NCBI RefSeq assembly: GCF_030127105.1
Contig: NZ_CP126161.1
Span: forward strand, 1,612,001-1,676,000
DNA length: 64,000 nt
Source: Haloarcula pelagica
GTDB lineage: Archaea; Halobacteriota; Halobacteria; Halobacteriales; Haloarculaceae
Reading direction: 5' to 3'
The notes below the pieces were generated by a model that was not told the origin of the DNA, ran no database searches, and saw only the letters and a program-made list of their open reading frames with translations. The position numbers and the translations under genes were made by a program. This document shows, piece by piece, positions 1 through 8,268 of the stretch (its first letter is position 1; every line of letters starts with the position of its first letter).

Positions 1-745
1 ACTCGTTGAGGAGCCCTGCACCGCCCCAGTCCCAGCGGTCGGGATAGGGCATGATCTGGTGACGGTAGGTCCCCTTCTCGCACATCTGCTCCTCACAGCG
101 GTGGATGTAGCCGATATCCGGCTCGACAGCAGCGACCGTCTCACCGTCCAGCGTCACGTTCAGGTGGAGGACCCCGTGGGTCGAGGGATGATGGGGCCCG
201 ACGTTGAGATGCATCGTGTCGGGCCCGTCACGGCGGTCCTCAGCAAGTGGGTTCGCGTTCTCGCGAAGGGGAACGATCTGCGGTTGTGTCTGGTCGTAGT
301 CGTCAGACAGTGGATGCCCCTGCCACGTCTCCGGTAAGAGGATGCGACGCAGGTCCGGGTGGTCCTCGTACTCGATCCCCAGGAGGTCGTAGGCTTCTCG
401 TTCGTGCCATTCGGCCGTTCGGTAGACCGACGTGGCGGACTCACTGACCGGCTCGTCTTTCGGCGTCGGGACGACGACCGACAGCTCCCGTGTCCGATCA
501 TCGTAGCTGGTGAGGTGATAGATCGTCTCGAAGCGGTCGTCGTACTCCTGGGCAGTCACACACGAGCAGTGTTCGAGCCCTCCCTCGGAGCGAAGCGTCG
601 AGAGGACGCTCTCGACACTGTCGGCCCGGACCACGGCTGCTGGAGCGTTCTCGTGTGACTCCCGGCCGACGAGCCCGTCGTCGTCGAGTGCTGTGACGAC
701 ACTGTCTACGAACTGATCTTCGGGTGAACGGTGTTGCTGTTGCAT
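1..745 (-). CDS. nuoCD: NADH-quinone oxidoreductase subunits C/D fused (5' part; runs off the window)
   Basis: Core hydrophilic subunits of the complex I-like quinone reductase on the cytoplasmic face of the membrane. The 248 visible codons start at ATG 745. The NuoC (30 kDa) signature HEREAYDLLGIEYEDHPDL lies at residues 114-132. Then comes the start of NuoD (49 kDa) with GPHHPSTHGVLHLNV at 183-197 and the haloarchaeal string IHRCEEQMC at 214-222. A C/D fusion is normal in haloarchaea, but there nuoCD usually follows nuoA and nuoB. Here it is the first gene of its unit, divergent from a regulator, so this may be a second copy or a rearranged operon. The rest of NuoD lies outside the window. 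Confidence 0.93.
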   Translation of the reverse strand, partial: MQQQHRSPEDQFVDSVVTALDDDGLVGRESHENAPAAVVRADSVESVLSTLRSEGGLEHCSCVTAQEYDDRFETIYHLTSYDDRTRELSVVVPTPKDEPVSESATSVYRTAEWHEREAYDLLGIEYEDHPDLRRILLPETWQGHPLSDDYDQTQPQIVPLRENANPLAEDRRDGPDTMHLNVGPHHPSTHGVLHLNVTLDGETVAAVEPDIGYIHRCEEQMCEKGTYRHQIMPYPDRWDWGGAGLLNE

Positions 746-860
746 CGCCCGTCTGGTTGCAGTTCACGGCTCGGTCGAGTAGCTGAACTGCCTCACCAGT
801 GGTGGGATATAAGTAATCGCTCTCCACAGTGGTTTACTTACAGCCCGTCGAAGGCGGTGT

Positions 861-1517
861 ATGCGATATCTCACCCTGTTAGTTAGGCCGAAGGGAGAGA
901 GCGCATTCCACCCGCTCGGCGAGGAGTTGACGGCCGCACAGTCCATCGAACGCCGGGCGATCCATCACGTGGAGTTGCTCACCGACGATACTGTCCTGTT
1001 GTTAGCTGAGGCGAGCGGCGATCAGGAACAGTACAGCGAGATCATGGAGAGCTCCCCACACGTCAGCAGCTATCTCACTGCCGGAGAGGACCCCTGGATG
1101 GCTGTCAGTCAGTTCGAACCGACAGCGGTGGTTCGCAAGTCGTTGCAGCTCCAACGTGAGTCGCCGCTGGTACTCGATACCCCGATCCGGTTCACCGCCG
1201 ACGATGCGCTCAAGATCACGTACCTCGGGACCGACGAGGTGTTCAGCGATCTGTACGCCTACGTCGAGCGTGTCGAATACATGGACGTCGACGTGCTCCA
1301 GACAGGTGAGTACGAATCCGACCGGTCGACGTTCAGCAGGACGATCACCGATCGACAGGAAGAGGTTCTGGAGACCGCAGTTGAGCTGGGCTACTACGAC
1401 GAGCCCCGCCAGGCATCACTGGAGGATATCAGCGACGTCGTCGGAATCAGGCCCGGAACCGTCGGCGAACACCTTCGCAAAGCCGAACATCGGGTATTCA
1501 GCGAAATCGTCCAGTGA
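861..1517 (+). CDS. Bat-type HTH_10 transcriptional regulator
   Basis: A 218-residue protein of the bacterio-opsin-activator class that is abundant in haloarchaea. The C-terminal third (about residues 157-218) matches the HTH_10 pattern: a TDRQ entry, a long helix ending in GYYDEPR, and a recognition-helix region ending in HLRKAEHRVF. The N-terminal 150 residues form the sensor-like part typical of small family members, without a recognisable PAS or GAF domain. The ATG at 861 follows an AT-rich stretch (GATATAAG at 812-819) that could be its promoter. It diverges from nuoCD with 115 bp between the starts, so it could control that gene. That link is inference. Confidence 0.88.
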   Translation: MRYLTLLVRPKGESAFHPLGEELTAAQSIERRAIHHVELLTDDTVLLLAEASGDQEQYSEIMESSPHVSSYLTAGEDPWMAVSQFEPTAVVRKSLQLQRESPLVLDTPIRFTADDALKITYLGTDEVFSDLYAYVERVEYMDVDVLQTGEYESDRSTFSRTITDRQEEVLETAVELGYYDEPRQASLEDISDVVGIRPGTVGEHLRKAEHRVFSEIVQ

Positions 1518-1775
1518 CGCGGTCTCGCTAGTATACAAAACAGATCACCGTGCAGTTCCAAACAGCAGTGAATCGGGCTGAACCAACCTGAGTCTATCGA
1601 CCTTTCCGACGAATTCCTGCAGGCTGCGGTCGGAACCGAGCTGTCGGAACATAAGTAGCCCCATGGATGGGGCAATCGGCGTACGGAACCCGGCACCGTA
1701 TGTTCGTCTACGACAGGAGACAACGATGTTCGATAGACAGCATCCAACCACGGTCGCGGCTTCGAGTCGATACTG

Positions 1776-2669
1776 ATGTCGGTCACGAGATCACGTCCCG
1801 ATACTGACGCGTCGTTAGTGGCCGACATAGAGATCGAATCCTCCTCTCGGGTGGTAAACGACGTCGAGTTACACGTCGTCACTGCTGGCGATCCGGACGC
1901 GCCACTGGTCGTCTTACTGCACGGGCACCCCGACTTCTGGTACGGCTGGCGTGACCAGATCCGTCCCCTCGTCGACGCGGGGTTCCGCGTGGTCGTCCCG
2001 GACCAGCGGGGGTGCAATCTGAGCGACGCCCCCGACGGAATCGACGCCTATCGGCTCTCGGAACTCGTCGCGGATGTCGCCGACCTGATCGACAGCGAGG
2101 GCCGAGAGTCGGCTCACGTCGTCGGGCACGACTTCGGCGGGTTCGTCGCCTGGAACCTCGCACTCCGGCGCCCGTCGCTCGTCGACCGACTCGGTATTCT
2201 CAACGTCCCCCACCCGACAGTGTATCGAGAGACGCTTCGGTCCAGTCCCCGACAGCTCCTCCGGAGCTGGTACGTCTGGTTCTACCAACTGCCGAAACTG
2301 CCCGAGTGGCTGTTGGCCCGGAACGGAATGGACAACATGGTCGACTCGCTCGAACTGACGTCGAATCCCGAGACGTTCGACCAGGGGACGATCGACCGCT
2401 ACAGAGCGGCCTGGGAGCACACCGGTATTCGACCACGGATCCACTGGTACCGTGGGTTCCGCAGATCGGAACGGCCACCCCGTACCAGCGTCACCCAGCC
2501 CACGCTGCTCTGTTGGGGCGAGGACGACGTCGCGCTCGTTTCCTCGATGGCCGAGCGAAGTATGGAGTACTGTGCTACCGGTCGGGTACGGACCTTTCCC
2601 GATGCGTCCCACTGGGTCCACCACGAACGGGATGCGGTGACCGACGCACTCCTCGACCATCTCTCCTGA
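1776..2669 (+). CDS. alpha/beta hydrolase, epoxide-hydrolase type
   Basis: A 297-residue alpha/beta-hydrolase. The oxyanion motif HGHP is at residues 49-52. The nucleophile elbow GHDFGG puts Asp119 in the nucleophile position, as in epoxide hydrolases and haloalkane dehalogenases. An acid-bearing segment CWGEDD lies near 247 and the catalytic-His segment SHWVHH near 278. The cap region contains several Trp and Tyr residues, which fits an epoxide-opening enzyme. Substrate is unknown. It stands alone between the Bat-type regulator and the convergent minus-strand operon, with 258 bp of upstream non-coding DNA. Confidence 0.87.
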   Translation: MSVTRSRPDTDASLVADIEIESSSRVVNDVELHVVTAGDPDAPLVVLLHGHPDFWYGWRDQIRPLVDAGFRVVVPDQRGCNLSDAPDGIDAYRLSELVADVADLIDSEGRESAHVVGHDFGGFVAWNLALRRPSLVDRLGILNVPHPTVYRETLRSSPRQLLRSWYVWFYQLPKLPEWLLARNGMDNMVDSLELTSNPETFDQGTIDRYRAAWEHTGIRPRIHWYRGFRRSERPPRTSVTQPTLLCWGEDDVALVSSMAERSMEYCATGRVRTFPDASHWVHHERDAVTDALLDHLS

Positions 2670-2679
2670 TCCGTGGCCC

Positions 2680-3000
2680 TCACGTTGCGGCCGGGCGCTG
2701 GGCGTTCACCCGGTACACCATTCGGGCCACCTCCAGGACGATTGCAGCCCCGATCAACGCACCCAGGTACGACGGGAGAGTCAGTGCCGCTCGGAGGACA
2801 CCGAACGCGAAGACGGCGATGCCGACGCGGAGGACAGTGTTCCCCGCCACGTTCTGTACCGTGTCCTCCGACACGGGGACGCTCTCGTCGTACCCGGCCA
2901 GGAGAAACGTCCACCCGCGGAACTTGATCAGTGCGCCCGCGACAGTGACGAGGGCCCCGACGGCGATCCACTCCAGTGCGTCGGCAGAGAGCGCTAGCAT
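2680..3000 (-). CDS. DUF3784-like small membrane protein
   Basis: A 106-residue protein with three or four hydrophobic segments (residues about 8-25, 55-72, 76-95). Between the first two is a conserved-looking loop, FRGWTFLLAGYDES, which resembles DUF3784 proteins (an aromatic then LAGY). Its start overlaps the stop of the upstream methyltransferase gene by 7 nt, so the two are probably translationally coupled. It is the last gene of the operon starting at 5468. Function unknown. Confidence 0.7.
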   Translation of the reverse strand: MLALSADALEWIAVGALVTVAGALIKFRGWTFLLAGYDESVPVSEDTVQNVAGNTVLRVGIAVFAFGVLRAALTLPSYLGALIGAAIVLEVARMVYRVNAQRPAAT

Positions 3001-3704
3001 CTCTCGTCACTCCCGTCGGGTGCCACCTCGAAGGTCGTGAGTATCCCGAACAGACCTGTCGTGGTGTCCTGGATCGACAGGCCCGCAGCCTCGACCACCT
3101 CGCGTGGATCCTGGGTCATGCGACAGCCGCTCTTCTCGTAGTGGGCGTCGGCCCGCCAGTCCTGCCAGCGGGCGATGGGTGCCACGTCACTCCGACCGTG
3201 TTCGACGAGACGGATCGTACCGTCCGGTCGACAGACCCGTTCCATCTCCCGGAGCGCGGCGACGGGGTCCGGGAAAGTGCACGTCGACATCGCCGAGATC
3301 ACTGCATCGAAGCTGTCGTCGGCGAAGTCGAGCGCCTGCGCGTCCATCTCCCGGAGCGTCCCGTCGCGGCCGAGCGACGCGAGCTGGTCGCTGGCCCTGT
3401 CCAGCATCGCCGGACTGATGTCGATCCCGACGAGGTCGGCCGACTCGGGTAGATACCGGAAGTTCGCCCCGGTTCCACAGGCGACGTCGAGTACTCGGCC
3501 GTCGACATCACCGAACCGGTGGCGGCGATAGCGTCCCGTGAGGAGTCGGTCGACGCGTTCGAACCGGTGCATCCAGTCGGCGTGGTCCGCGTACCAGGAT
3601 TTGATCTCGGAGACCGACATCGACTGGTGTGAGACTGGATCGGTGTCGGTCGGCTGTGCCGTTCGATGATCGTGAGTGCCGTCGGTATGGTCTGAATGAG
3701 TCAT
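2994..3704 (-). CDS. class I SAM-dependent methyltransferase (UbiE-like)
   Basis: A 236-residue Methyltransf_11/25-type enzyme. SAM motif I is VLDVACGTG at about residues 70-78, followed by an acidic segment at the end of strand 2 (LVGIDIS) and a post-motif segment with VCRPDG. It begins 12 bp after the stop of the S9 peptidase homologue and overlaps the DUF3784-like gene, so all three form one operon. The methyl acceptor is unknown. Relatives act on quinones, lipids or small metabolites. Confidence 0.86.
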   Translation of the reverse strand: MTHSDHTDGTHDHRTAQPTDTDPVSHQSMSVSEIKSWYADHADWMHRFERVDRLLTGRYRRHRFGDVDGRVLDVACGTGANFRYLPESADLVGIDISPAMLDRASDQLASLGRDGTLREMDAQALDFADDSFDAVISAMSTCTFPDPVAALREMERVCRPDGTIRLVEHGRSDVAPIARWQDWRADAHYEKSGCRMTQDPREVVEAAGLSIQDTTTGLFGILTTFEVAPDGSDERC

Positions 3705-3716
3705 TGTATTCGGTCG

Positions 3717-5468
3717 CTAGTTCTCGCAGAGGGTACTGCCGAAGAACTCGACAGTCCGTGTGTTGTACTCGACGCGGTTCGCCGTTCGCTCGACGCCGTG
3801 GCCCTCGTCGTCGAACAGCAGGTACTCGTGTTCGACGTCGCGCTCCTGCAGTGACGCAATGAGTCGATCGACCTCGCTCTGGGGAACCCGGGGGTCGTTC
3901 CCACCCTGGACGATCAGTACCGGAACGTCGATGTCGTCGACGTACGTAATCGGCGACCGATCGGCGTACAGATCCGGTTTCTCCGCTGGGGCCCCACAGA
4001 ACTTCCGGAGCAGCATATCGGCGGTGTCCCCCCTGGTGTTCTCGACGGCAGTCTCCCAGTCGACGACACCACAGACGCTCGCGCTGGCGTCGAACGCGTC
4101 GGTCGCACCGACGCCCAGCAGTGCCATGGAGCCGCCGTAGGCGGTCCCGACGATGCCGACGTTCTCTCGCCCCCGCTCCCGGAGGTAACTTGCGGCTGCG
4201 ACCACGTCCGTGAGATCGTCGCCACCGAGGTCCTCGTCGCTGGCCGTCCGGAACGCTCGACCGTAACCGAGGCTCCCCCGGACGTCCGGGGCTAGGACTT
4301 CGAAGCCGGCGTGGGCGAGCGCCTGTGTGGTGAGGTCGAGGGGGTTGTAGGCCTGTGCTTCCGGCCCGCCGTGGGCTTTGACGATTCCCCCGACCGGAGC
4401 GCAGTCGGGCATGTAGAGCCGGGCTGCTATCTCGGTGCCGTCGAACGACTCGTAGGTGACGTCTTCGGGCGAGACTGTCGGACCGTCGACCTGACCCACC
4501 GTGACCACGGGGTCACCGTCTCGGTGGAGGTCGCCGTCGGTCGCAGAGTTCGAATGCCTGTAATAGACGTCACCGTCGATGGTCTTGACGTCCACGTTCA
4601 TCCCGGACGACTCGACGGTCGTGACTGCGCCGTCGGTGAGTCGACGCAGTTTCCAATCGCCTCGGCTGGCTTCGAGGAAGACGATATCACCGCCCTCGGT
4701 CCACTGGGGGTCGTACTTGTCGCGGTTGTTCACGTACCGGAGGGTGTAGTCACCGTCGGGTTCGGCGACCGCGAGTTCACGGTAGCCGGTCTGGTGGTTA
4801 GTCGTGAACACGACTCCATCTGTCCCCCAAGCACCGCGGCCGTCGTCGGTGAACGCGAACGACTGTTCCGAGTCGGGTTCGTCGACGAACACGTCGTCTC
4901 GTCCGGTACGACGGTCGACGACACGGAGGCAGGCGTCGTCGACGGTGCCTGCCTGATAGACGATCCGCGTGCCGTCGGGCGACCACGCGTATCCCATCAC
5001 CGGCGCGTCGCTCTCGGAGAGTCTGGTGACGGTGCCGTCGTCGAGCGTGACCGTGTACAGGTCCAGCGAGCGGTTCCGGTTCGAGACGAACGAGACCTGA
5101 TCCGACACCGTCGGATGCTGACGGGCACGGAAATTTCGGAACCCATCGTTGAGGACGGGCGTCGTCGACCCGCTCTCGGGATCGACTTCCAGGAGGTCGT
5201 ACTGCTCTGTGCCACCCTGGTCGCGGTATGCGAGGAGTGTGCCACGGTCCCGGAGCCAGGTGGGGTTCGTGAGGTCGCCATCGGCGTCGGTGAGTGAGCC
5301 GTTTGGCGTCTGCAGATCGTACTCGCCGCCATCGTATGCGGCGTAGACGAGTGTTCCCTCGGGCGTCATCGTGTACCCGGAGACCCCGTGTGATCGTGCG
5401 AGTTGGTCCAGATACGCTTCGAACTGTTCGGTCGATCGGTTCGCTGTGGTGGTGTCAGTCGTCGTCAT
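3717..5468 (-). CDS. S9 prolyl-oligopeptidase-family protein with the catalytic serine replaced
   Basis: A 583-residue protein with a seven-blade beta-propeller-like N-terminal region (about 30-320; several TNPTWLRD, SPDGTRIVYQ and WTEGGDIVFL blade motifs) and a C-terminal alpha/beta-hydrolase domain (about 330-583). The nucleophile elbow that normally reads G-x-S-Y-G-G is GTAYGG here: residue 443 is Ala (codon GCC, complement of 4140-4142). The other triad members look intact: Asp525 in GGNDPRV and His557 in DEGHG. It therefore looks like a pseudopeptidase that could bind peptides without cleaving them. It is the first gene of a three-gene operon behind a promoter region shared with the exporter operon. 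Confidence 0.9.
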   Translation of the reverse strand: MTTTDTTTANRSTEQFEAYLDQLARSHGVSGYTMTPEGTLVYAAYDGGEYDLQTPNGSLTDADGDLTNPTWLRDRGTLLAYRDQGGTEQYDLLEVDPESGSTTPVLNDGFRNFRARQHPTVSDQVSFVSNRNRSLDLYTVTLDDGTVTRLSESDAPVMGYAWSPDGTRIVYQAGTVDDACLRVVDRRTGRDDVFVDEPDSEQSFAFTDDGRGAWGTDGVVFTTNHQTGYRELAVAEPDGDYTLRYVNNRDKYDPQWTEGGDIVFLEASRGDWKLRRLTDGAVTTVESSGMNVDVKTIDGDVYYRHSNSATDGDLHRDGDPVVTVGQVDGPTVSPEDVTYESFDGTEIAARLYMPDCAPVGGIVKAHGGPEAQAYNPLDLTTQALAHAGFEVLAPDVRGSLGYGRAFRTASDEDLGGDDLTDVVAAASYLRERGRENVGIVGTAYGGSMALLGVGATDAFDASASVCGVVDWETAVENTRGDTADMLLRKFCGAPAEKPDLYADRSPITYVDDIDVPVLIVQGGNDPRVPQSEVDRLIASLQERDVEHEYLLFDDEGHGVERTANRVEYNTRTVEFFGSTLCEN

Positions 5469-5514
5469 ATCGGTGTCTGCCTCGATTCACACCCGAAACG
5501 ACGATTCGACTACA

Positions 5515-5520
5515 CATAAG
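5515..5520 (-). promoter_or_regulatory. TATA element of the S9-methyltransferase operon
   Basis: CTTATG on the minus strand, 47-52 nt before the ATG at 5468. A start site about 25 nt downstream would give a leader near 25 nt. It sits at the downstream edge of the 63-bp block that is duplicated upstream of the exporter operon. Confidence 0.5.
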
Positions 5521-5578
5521 TATTATCGAATGATTGATATATTATCGAGAGTGTTTCAAAATCGGATTTAAGCGGTTT
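5516..5578 (-). repeat. Duplicated promoter/operator block, copy 1
   Basis: A 63-bp segment matching 10430-10492 at 54 of 63 positions without gaps. On the minus strand it reads towards the S9 gene. It contains two direct CGATAAT units with a 19-bp period just upstream of the TATA element, and a GTTTCAAAA site (plus-strand 5553-5561). The conservation ends near the TATA box, which fits an upstream activator or repressor site. Confidence 0.8.
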
Positions 5579-5651
5579 CGTGGGACCGAGAACGGGTTTA
5601 ATTACAATGCAAGAGAGCTGCCGTGTGCCGTATCGATTCAGTAAAACGTGC

Positions 5652-5660
5652 TTTTGAAAC
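5652..5660. promoter_or_regulatory. Distal TTTTGAAAC site, copy 1
   Basis: TTTTGAAAC is an exact inverted copy of GTTTCAAAA at 5553-5561, 99 bp away centre to centre. The copy-2 region has the equivalent pair at the same 99-bp distance. The bases after it (ATTCT..CA) are also conserved between copies. Confidence 0.55.
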
Positions 5661-5756
5661 TATTCTTTCATACTTGTCGTCAGGGAGGATGCTGTTCTCG
5701 TACGCGCACAACAAGAAGGAGGTCTAGAATGGATCGAGAGGACGCCGGAGATGGTA

Positions 5757-8267
5757 TCAGTCGTCGCCCGGGATCGGAGAATCCGTCTCTCCGAGCGAGG
5801 GGCGCGGCGTGACAGACCACTCGCGCTGGGTAACTCGCCACCAGATAACCAGGACGGATGGCAGCACGAACACCGAGGTGAGGAACGCGTAGACGATGGA
5901 GATTGCGGTGAGAACGCCGAACTGGCCCAGCGCCGGGGAGATCGCCAGGGCGAGGACGCCGATGCCTGCCGTCGTCGTCAACATGCTGCCCAGCAATGCA
6001 CCGCCGGTTCCGCTGACAGTCGCGTCCAGTGCCGCCTGGAGCGGTTGTTCCTGTATCTCGTCGGCGAACCGGTGGGTGACGTGAACAGTGTAGTCCACGC
6101 CGAGCCCGATCGTGACCGCGAGAATCGTCGCCGTGATGGCGTTGAACGGAATGCCGAGCAGTCGCATCGTCCCGGCGATGGCACTGACGGTGACGACAAT
6201 GGGCACGAGGTTCGCGATGCCGAGGGACGCCTGACCTTCCAGAACCCGATAGGCAGCCATCAAGAACAGCGCGGTTCCGGCGAGTGCCACCACGAGCGAT
6301 TGCACCGCCGATTCCAGGACAAGGTCGGTCACTGCTTGTAACACCACGGTGTTTCCGGTGGCGATGGCAGTGTACCGGAAGTCGGCGGCGACCTGGCGGG
6401 TGTCCGCCGCCACGTCGTCGTTGCTGGCGTCGGCTTGCACCATGTAGACGATGCGGGCGTTCCGATAGTCCTCGCCGATGTACCGGAGCGCTCGGTCCCT
6501 AGACGAGGAGTCCAGCAGGTAGTCGTACACCTTGCCGAGGTTGTCGTCGGGAACCCCGTTGTCGTTGTGATCGTTGCGCTGGACGAGCCGCCGGAACTCG
6601 GGGTCACGTGCTGCCCGGTCCTGGATCACGGTCAGGATGGACGTCGCGTCGGCCCGGCCGTTCTCGCGAACGAACGAGTCGGGTGGGTCCCTGTTGGTCC
6701 GGTAGATCGACTCCAGCGCGTCGTCCTGTCGCATCGGCCGTTCCAGGTATATCGTGGTCGTGTCGCTCTGCCGGGCGTCAAAGGTGTCGTCCAGGAAGTT
6801 GATCTGCTCGGTGACGGTGTAGGTTCCAGGCCGGAACGGTTCCGGGAGCTGCATCAGGAAGTCGGGGTTCTCTTCCGGGGGGAGGAAGTCAGTCCGCTCG
6901 AAACTGGTCGAGACGTCCGTCGCGTACACCCCGGAACCAGCGCTCGTGAGGAGGAGCAGGCCGACGAACAGGACAGGCGCGCGGTTCGCGACGTACACGC
7001 CGCCCCCGAGGACTCGTGCCAGCGCTGACCCGTCGGACCCGAGCGGCCGGCGGCTGAGCGTCGGGATCGGGTATCGCTCTCGGAGCCGGTCGAGCTCTAC
7101 TTTGGCAGCCGGCAGGAACACACCGAAGATGAGGAACGTGAACGTCATTCCGATAGCGGCCACCGCACCGAAGTCCCTGATCGGAGGCAGCGAGCTGGTG
7201 AGATTCGCTCCGAACCCGATCACAGTCGTCCCAGTCACGATGAAGAAGGCGACCAGGAGCTGATCGGTCGTGACCCGCATCGAGTCGGCGATGCCAGTAC
7301 CGTCTGCCCGCTCCTCTCGATACCGGTTCACGGCGTGGATCCCGAAGTCGATCCCCACTGCGAGCAACAGCGGGGGAACGGCGATCAGGAGCGTCGAGAA
7401 CGGGATACCCGCCAACCCCATGAAGCCGAACGTCCACACGATCGCCATGAACAGCGAGAGGGTCCCGAGCAGCAGGTCCGCCAGGTCCCGGTAGGCGACC
7501 ACGAGGAAGAGGAGGATGAACAGCACTGCGGCAGGGACGACGATGAGGATCGAATCGACCAGCACGCTGGCGTTCTCGCTGGCCACGACACCGGTCCCGA
7601 AGACGGTCATCGAGCCACCGGCAGCCGACTGCACGGTGAACTGCGCCCGCTGCTGGATACTCGTCAGCGGGCTGGACCCGCTCTGTCCCGTCCCCGAGGA
7701 GAGTCCCGCTGGAACCTCGTGGGTGACGATGCCGACGGTCGCGGAGGCTGTCGCGGCCTCCCGGTTGAAATCTGTACTCACCAGCGAACCGAACCGGGGG
7801 TTCGTCGCTGCGACGTCACGGACTGCACGGTCAACGTCGCTCTCGGAGGCCCGTTCGACGGTCCGAATCTGTGCCCCAAGCGTGGTCGCCGACGGGTCGA
7901 GCCGCTGGGCCACCAACTGCGCTGCACTGGATGTACTCTGGACACGTAGGTCGTCGTCCGCGGAGAGACGCTGCTGGACCCGCAGCATCCGCAACAACCC
8001 CTCTTTCGAGAGGACGTTCTCACCACGCTGGACGAGTTGCGCACTCCCGGTATCCGCCGTGAACGTCGGCGAGAACTCCTCGTTGACTCGCTCGAAGGCC
8101 TGCTCGGCGGGCAGGCCGCTCGTGAACTGGGAGGTCCCAGAGTTCGTCGAGACGTTGCCCAGACCCGCAGTGAACAGCAGCGTCACGACCAGGAAGGTAG
8201 CAACGACTCGCCGCGAGTCGTCAACGATGCGGTCGTCGATCCGGTCGATGAGCGCCTGGTAGTTCAT
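5757..8267 (-). CDS. RND-superfamily (MMPL/HAE-type) exporter
   Basis: An 836-residue membrane protein with the duplicated RND architecture: one N-terminal transmembrane helix, a large extracytoplasmic domain, five helices, then the same pattern again. Each half has a sterol-sensing-domain-like bundle (segments around LFILLFLVVAYRDL and LFLMAAYRVLEG, and TM4-like segments AVGIDFGIHAVNRY and TIGLGVDYTVHVTH with charged residues in the membrane). Such archaeal proteins use the ion gradient to move lipids, drugs or envelope components. Its start lies 1 bp after the stop of the secreted repeat protein, so the two are co-transcribed and probably work together. Confidence 0.9.
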   Translation of the reverse strand: MNYQALIDRIDDRIVDDSRRVVATFLVVTLLFTAGLGNVSTNSGTSQFTSGLPAEQAFERVNEEFSPTFTADTGSAQLVQRGENVLSKEGLLRMLRVQQRLSADDDLRVQSTSSAAQLVAQRLDPSATTLGAQIRTVERASESDVDRAVRDVAATNPRFGSLVSTDFNREAATASATVGIVTHEVPAGLSSGTGQSGSSPLTSIQQRAQFTVQSAAGGSMTVFGTGVVASENASVLVDSILIVVPAAVLFILLFLVVAYRDLADLLLGTLSLFMAIVWTFGFMGLAGIPFSTLLIAVPPLLLAVGIDFGIHAVNRYREERADGTGIADSMRVTTDQLLVAFFIVTGTTVIGFGANLTSSLPPIRDFGAVAAIGMTFTFLIFGVFLPAAKVELDRLRERYPIPTLSRRPLGSDGSALARVLGGGVYVANRAPVLFVGLLLLTSAGSGVYATDVSTSFERTDFLPPEENPDFLMQLPEPFRPGTYTVTEQINFLDDTFDARQSDTTTIYLERPMRQDDALESIYRTNRDPPDSFVRENGRADATSILTVIQDRAARDPEFRRLVQRNDHNDNGVPDDNLGKVYDYLLDSSSRDRALRYIGEDYRNARIVYMVQADASNDDVAADTRQVAADFRYTAIATGNTVVLQAVTDLVLESAVQSLVVALAGTALFLMAAYRVLEGQASLGIANLVPIVVTVSAIAGTMRLLGIPFNAITATILAVTIGLGVDYTVHVTHRFADEIQEQPLQAALDATVSGTGGALLGSMLTTTAGIGVLALAISPALGQFGVLTAISIVYAFLTSVFVLPSVLVIWWRVTQREWSVTPRPSLGETDSPIPGDD

Positions 8268-8268
8268 C

